Source of the DNA: CAYSCZ01 sp051155775
GTDB lineage: Bacteria; Bacteroidota; Bacteroidia; Cytophagales; Cyclobacteriaceae
DNA: 64,000 nucleotides
Assembly (NCBI GenBank): GCA_051155775.1
Contig: DAXETV010000009.1
Span: 16,406 to 80,405 of the forward strand
Direction: 5' to 3'
In this document: piece by piece, positions 60,552 through 64,000 of the stretch
Numbering within the stretch: position 1 is the stretch's first letter
Layout of the letters: each line of letters starts with the position of its first letter
Made by a program: the position numbers and the translations under genes
The notes under the pieces: model-generated
What the model was told of the DNA's origin: nothing
Seen by the model: only the letters and a program-made list of their open reading frames with translations
Database searches by the model: none

Positions 60552-63500
60552 TTAAAACCTAGACCCAACAGCTATCTTCTCTTTCAATGTTTTTTTATCC
60601 CCATTGCCATTAAATATTTCAAAAAATACCAGGTAGTACCCAATTCTTACCTTATTGCCGTTATTATCTGTACCGTCCCACTGAATAAACCCTTCGGTTG
60701 GTAAAGACTCACCATTTGCTAAATTTCTGATCAGACGACCTGCTGGGTCAAAAATATTTATGTTTCCAAAATTACCACTTTGGGAAAAATTAAACTGAAT
60801 AGTCACAAAATCATCACCAGGAACGAACACTTCCTTGTCTAATGAAATTTCAGCTGTTGCTGCTCGGCTGTCAAAACTTTCCCGAGATTGAGAATTCATG
60901 ATACCAGGTGTACCAAATCCAGCATTGCTTGCAGCGGATATCCAGTTGTCTTGATCATCGGTTGGGCCATCAAATGTTATCCTTTCGAGGGAAACACCAT
61001 CAACACTTTCTAATAATGAGCTGTGAAAGTCCTCCTCATAATCAAATAAATCAATAATGTTATTTAGTGAATCAAGTAATACAACCGTCCCTTCGGTATT
61101 TGGATACGATGGCATCGCTTCCAGCGCTATCATTACATCACCATCATTATTAGGGTATTCTATTTGTATTGTCTCAGGCTCAGTTGTCAATAATTTAAAA
61201 GTTCTGGATGGTATGATAATATCCTGGGTAATTATCTTATCAAAATCATCTATTAATCCAGATGTACTTCTTCGTGCCAACTGCCAATTTTTCAAGTTGA
61301 TGTTTTTATCACTGTTGTTGTAAATTTCTACATAATCAACCCCGGTCGATCTAGGATTGAAAAGGACTTCATTGATGATTACATCCAGTGAATCTCCTTG
61401 ATCAGGAATTGTGAAATTCACAGAATTAGCCTGACTGTTTATGACATTCCCATTACAATCAATCACGTTATTGGCTGTAAGCGTATATTCTATGTTCTCT
61501 TCAAAATTCCCATTGGTTGCTATAAGAATCCTGTCAAACGTTGGCTGAACCAATGCCTGTTGTACAACTGATAAGCCATTTGAAATTGAAAATTGAAAAG
61601 TTGAAATATCAGGTATTTTAAGTTTTTCATTAAAATATATCAGCAACTTATCTTCAGATTGAGGAACTGCCTGTTGCAATTCAGGGCCAAAATTATCCGG
61701 GTTGTCAGTTGCAACAGCGTTTATGCTACCCGGAGTGCCTCCAACAGCATCAAGAGAGGCAGTCCAGTTCCTGTCCCCTGCACATGGATTGGAAATATCT
61801 ATCATTTCCAGTGAAACACCACCGTCTATAGAATTATCATCGTACCAATCTTCGTCATAGCTTAATGTGAAGATTATATTTCCCAGCGAATCAGAAAGTA
61901 CTAGATCATCCGCAGTAACATTTAAAAAAGATAAACTGGATACCGTGGCTGTTTGAGCAACCTCACGAAAATCATCCAGATCATCATCATCTATTACCAG
62001 CAGGTATTGATCAGGAAGGATGATGTTTTCTTCAAGCACTCTGTCGGTTGATCCATCAGAAATGATTAATCCACCCAAACTTAGAACACGATCTGTTCGA
62101 TTATATAATTCTATATACTCGGCATCCGGAAGACTTTCTTTCACCGGGTTAGGATCAACCATAAGCTCAGTGAATATTATTTCATTAAATAAAGGGTTAT
62201 CACCTATTCCAATTTGTATAGCTGTATCCGAAATTACGTTTGCTTCACAATCGCTTATAGACTTAATCGCTAAATCAACTATTCTGCCTTCCGGAAATTC
62301 TGATTGCGTAGTTAAGATGATCTGATTATTTACAGGCTCATTATAATTTATGGACTCGATTGAGATTTCAGGACTGAAAATAAAATCATCTTCAGCAACT
62401 GATCCGGGATCTATAGATTCATTGAACTGGATGATTAGTTGGTTTCGCAAAATATTTGTGCTGCTGATCAATGGAGCTGTTACATCTGGTGAAATATCAA
62501 ACACTGAATTCTGACTACCCGGGGTCCCTCCATTATTATTATTGGATGCAGCCCAATTTGACGCACCACTACAGGTAGCTTCCGGATTAATTTGTTCCAA
62601 TGTATAGCCACCTTGATCCCTTTCATCTTCATACCAATTTATGGAGTAATTCACAAAATCGATAATATTTCCCTTTGCATCCCTCAGACTTAAATCATCA
62701 CCATTATTATTTAAAGATGGGAAGCTTGTTAATCCCATCACATCGCCAAATGCTTGAAAAGCAATCACATTGCTGTTTGAGGTGAGAATTAGATAGCCAT
62801 TAGGTTTTAGGATATAATTATTGAGACTAGTTTCAGAATTTGAAGCATCACTTATTATCCAGTTTTCAAGTTGTATGTTCTTTTCGCTTGAATTATATAA
62901 CTCAAGAAATTCGGCATTTGGTAAAGCCACGACCGGACTTTCTTTTGGAAGTAACTCGTTGATTACAACATCACGAAAGTCCGGTTCTTCTGTATCGAAG
63001 AAGGTAAAGCTACCGGAGGCCAGTGAATTAACATTGCCATTGAGGTCTTCCAAATTATTTATCAAAACAGTCAATTCAAGATTTCCCATAAAAAATATTG
63101 GAAAAGTCAAATCGAGTGATAAAGAATTTGAAGAAAAAACTATTGTAATTGGACTTCCAATCCCATTATTAACACTTATGTCGTTAGGCTGAAGATTTTG
63201 CAATATTTCTTCAGTAAAAGTTATGGTTATTGAGGTATTGGATATCACAGTGATATTTTTAATTCCAGGTTCGGACAAATCTGCAACATCGCTAAATACA
63301 GAGTTTTGAATGCCTGGCGTACCTCCCGAATCATCTTCTGACGCTATCCAATTCGAAGCACCATTGTTTTCAATGGCAGGATTGATTAACTCTAAACTAT
63401 AGCCGCCATTATCTTTGATCGCGTCTCTATACCATGCTAAATTATACTCTACCGAATCTATCACATTTCCCAGTGCATTCTCTAATTTTAAAAATTCACC

Positions 63501-64000
63501 GCTATTGGTGAGGGCATCAAAGGAATTTAAAGGAATGATGTCCACTGAATCATAAAACAGTTGGGCATTAGAGTCATCAGTTAGCACCAAATATGCCCCC
63601 GGAGTGACCACAGCTCTAGAATTGGTTATAACCCTGGAATTCAATGTAAAACCTTGTAAATCAATATTTTTTGTACTCCTATTGAGTATCTCAACGTACT
63701 CTGCTTCAGGTAACCCAACAATAGGTGTTGGATCTGCCATAATTTCATTAATGATCAGATCCCTTGCTTCAGCAGTTTCCGTACGAAAGTAAGTGAAATC
63801 CACCTGAAGGCCGGCAACCGCATTTCCAAATAGGTCTCGGATGCCATTGATGGTAAGGGTGTTTTCAAGGCCGCTGGTAAAAGAATTGGGAAATGTCAGG
63901 AGGATCTGATCAGAACCAATCATTAGAATGGAATCAGGTCTGAAGATGTCGTTATTGATAAGATAATTATCCGGGTCAAGTGCGGTGGTATCCAACGGCT
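60552..64000 (-). CDS. Partial giant exported protein with four lamin-tail domains and FlgD-like C-terminus
   Basis: At least 1148 codons; the 5' end is beyond the right edge and the frame is open to base 64000. Four lamin-tail domains (LTD) are seen, each opening with INE(I/L/V) and a (V/Y)(E/L)(I/L)YN block: RDLIINEIMADPTP, RDVVINELLPKESP, NEIIFTELMVDPNP and LDVIINEVLFNPRS. SbsA/Big_5-like Ig domains lie between. Each LTD ends in a block like NWIAS..(S/N)GGTPG(I/S). The last 100 residues form a FlgD-like Ig domain (FDPAGRLIRNLA, WDGTDNNGNKVRIGYYLV) which may act as a type IX secretion or sorting tail. The protein is probably exported and on the surface; a role in gliding or adhesion is only an inference. 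It converges on the 60194 gene. Confidence 0.85.
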   Translation of the reverse strand, partial: PLDTTALDPDNYLINNDIFRPDSILMIGSDQILLTFPNSFTSGLENTLTINGIRDLFGNAVAGLQVDFTYFRTETAEARDLIINEIMADPTPIVGLPEAEYVEILNRSTKNIDLQGFTLNSRVITNSRAVVTPGAYLVLTDDSNAQLFYDSVDIIPLNSFDALTNSGEFLKLENALGNVIDSVEYNLAWYRDAIKDNGGYSLELINPAIENNGASNWIASEDDSGGTPGIQNSVFSDVADLSEPGIKNITVISNTSITITFTEEILQNLQPNDISVNNGIGSPITIVFSSNSLSLDLTFPIFFMGNLELTVLINNLEDLNGNVNSLASGSFTFFDTEEPDFRDVVINELLPKESPVVALPNAEFLELYNSSEKNIQLENWIISDASNSETSLNNYILKPNGYLILTSNSNVIAFQAFGDVMGLTSFPSLNNNGDDLSLRDAKGNIIDFVNYSINWYEDERDQGGYTLEQINPEATCSGASNWAASNNNNGGTPGSQNSVFDISPDVTAPLISSTNILRNQLIIQFNESIDPGSVAEDDFIFSPEISIESINYNEPVNNQIILTTQSEFPEGRIVDLAIKSISDCEANVISDTAIQIGIGDNPLFNEIIFTELMVDPNPVKESLPDAEYIELYNRTDRVLSLGGLIISDGSTDRVLEENIILPDQYLLVIDDDDLDDFREVAQTATVSSLSFLNVTADDLVLSDSLGNIIFTLSYDEDWYDDNSIDGGVSLEMIDISNPCAGDRNWTASLDAVGGTPGSINAVATDNPDNFGPELQQAVPQSEDKLLIYFNEKLKIPDISTFQFSISNGLSVVQQALVQPTFDRILIATNGNFEENIEYTLTANNVIDCNGNVINSQANSVNFTIPDQGDSLDVIINEVLFNPRSTGVDYVEIYNNSDKNINLKNWQLARRSTSGLIDDFDKIITQDIIIPSRTFKLLTTEPETIQIEYPNNDGDVMIALEAMPSYPNTEGTVVLLDSLNNIIDLFDYEEDFHSSLLESVDGVSLERITFDGPTDDQDNWISAASNAGFGTPGIMNSQSRESFDSRAATAEISLDKEVFVPGDDFVTIQFNFSQSGNFGNINIFDPAGRLIRNLANGESLPTEGFIQWDGTDNNGNKVRIGYYLVFFEIFNGNGDKKTLKEKIAVGSRF

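Noticed and set aside
1..64000. CRISPR array, prophage, rRNA operon or intact insertion sequence
   Set aside because: No regular spaced repeats, phage structural genes, rRNA sequence or complete transposase were seen.

Overview
The window reads as a stretch of chromosome from an AT-rich Bacteroidota bacterium, most likely a Cytophagales (Fulvivirga/Marivirga-like) marine organism. The reasons are a SusC/SusD pair, many lipoproteins with Bacteroidota-type signals, type IX secretion/gliding genes (GldJ, a PorE-like OmpA protein, a lamin-tail giant protein with a FlgD-like C-terminus), a fused SecDF, a SecA without the C-terminal zinc motif, arsenosugar genes, and a promoter in front of tRNA-Phe with the Bacteroidota -33 TTG / -7 TAnnTTTG layout. 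Genus cannot be fixed from the sequence alone.

Region 1 (1-22802) is a polysaccharide utilisation region. A SusC-SusD-tandem LamG operon (6729 to 299, minus) ends in a clear terminator. Around it lie two paralogous choice-of-anchor-J-like lipoproteins (6990, 17036), a DUF5689+esterase lipoprotein (8216), a second esterase (15154), an endonuclease/exonuclease/phosphatase-fold lipoprotein (16164), a sulfatase with an intact CxPxR maturation site (18027), a GH172/DUF2961 glycosidase (19566) and a divergent LacI-family regulator (21801). A 16-bp palindrome between the LacI and GH172 genes is matched at 13 of 16 positions upstream of susC, suggesting one LacI regulon. Into this region is set an accessory patch (about 9.7-13 kb) with a DinB-like protein, a lactonase-like metallo-hydrolase, an AraC regulator, a RelE-toxin remnant, an IS200-like transposase remnant and GC-rich REP-like repeats, followed by an arsenosugar pair (ArsS and its peroxidase-like partner).

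Region 2 (22.8-32.3 kb, minus strand) holds a CNGKC-motif small membrane protein, a CPA1 Na+/H+ antiporter next to a TerF-like vWA protein, a TMEM175-type K+ channel, purM, and a coupled operon of a membrane Fe-S protein, a CCG-domain Fe-S protein, a small conserved protein and a PorE-like T9SS protein.

Region 3 (32.3-47.6 kb) is core: tRNA-Phe with promoter and terminator, rluB-scpB-dksA-like, an M20 amidohydrolase, a SPOR lipoprotein, secA, dapF, rplS, a SiaB-like protein, a START-domain protein, secDF, an IscA-like protein lacking its C-terminal cysteines, and dtd.

Region 4 (47.6-64 kb) holds a two-domain kinase whose conserved N-terminus lies upstream of any ordinary start codon, an L-type lectin, crcB-acpH, a TerB-like protein, a UPF1-like helicase, a 518-bp non-coding stretch with RNA-like structure, mfd, gldJ, comF and a partial giant lamin-tail protein that runs off the right edge. 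No rRNA, CRISPR array, prophage or intact insertion sequence is visible.
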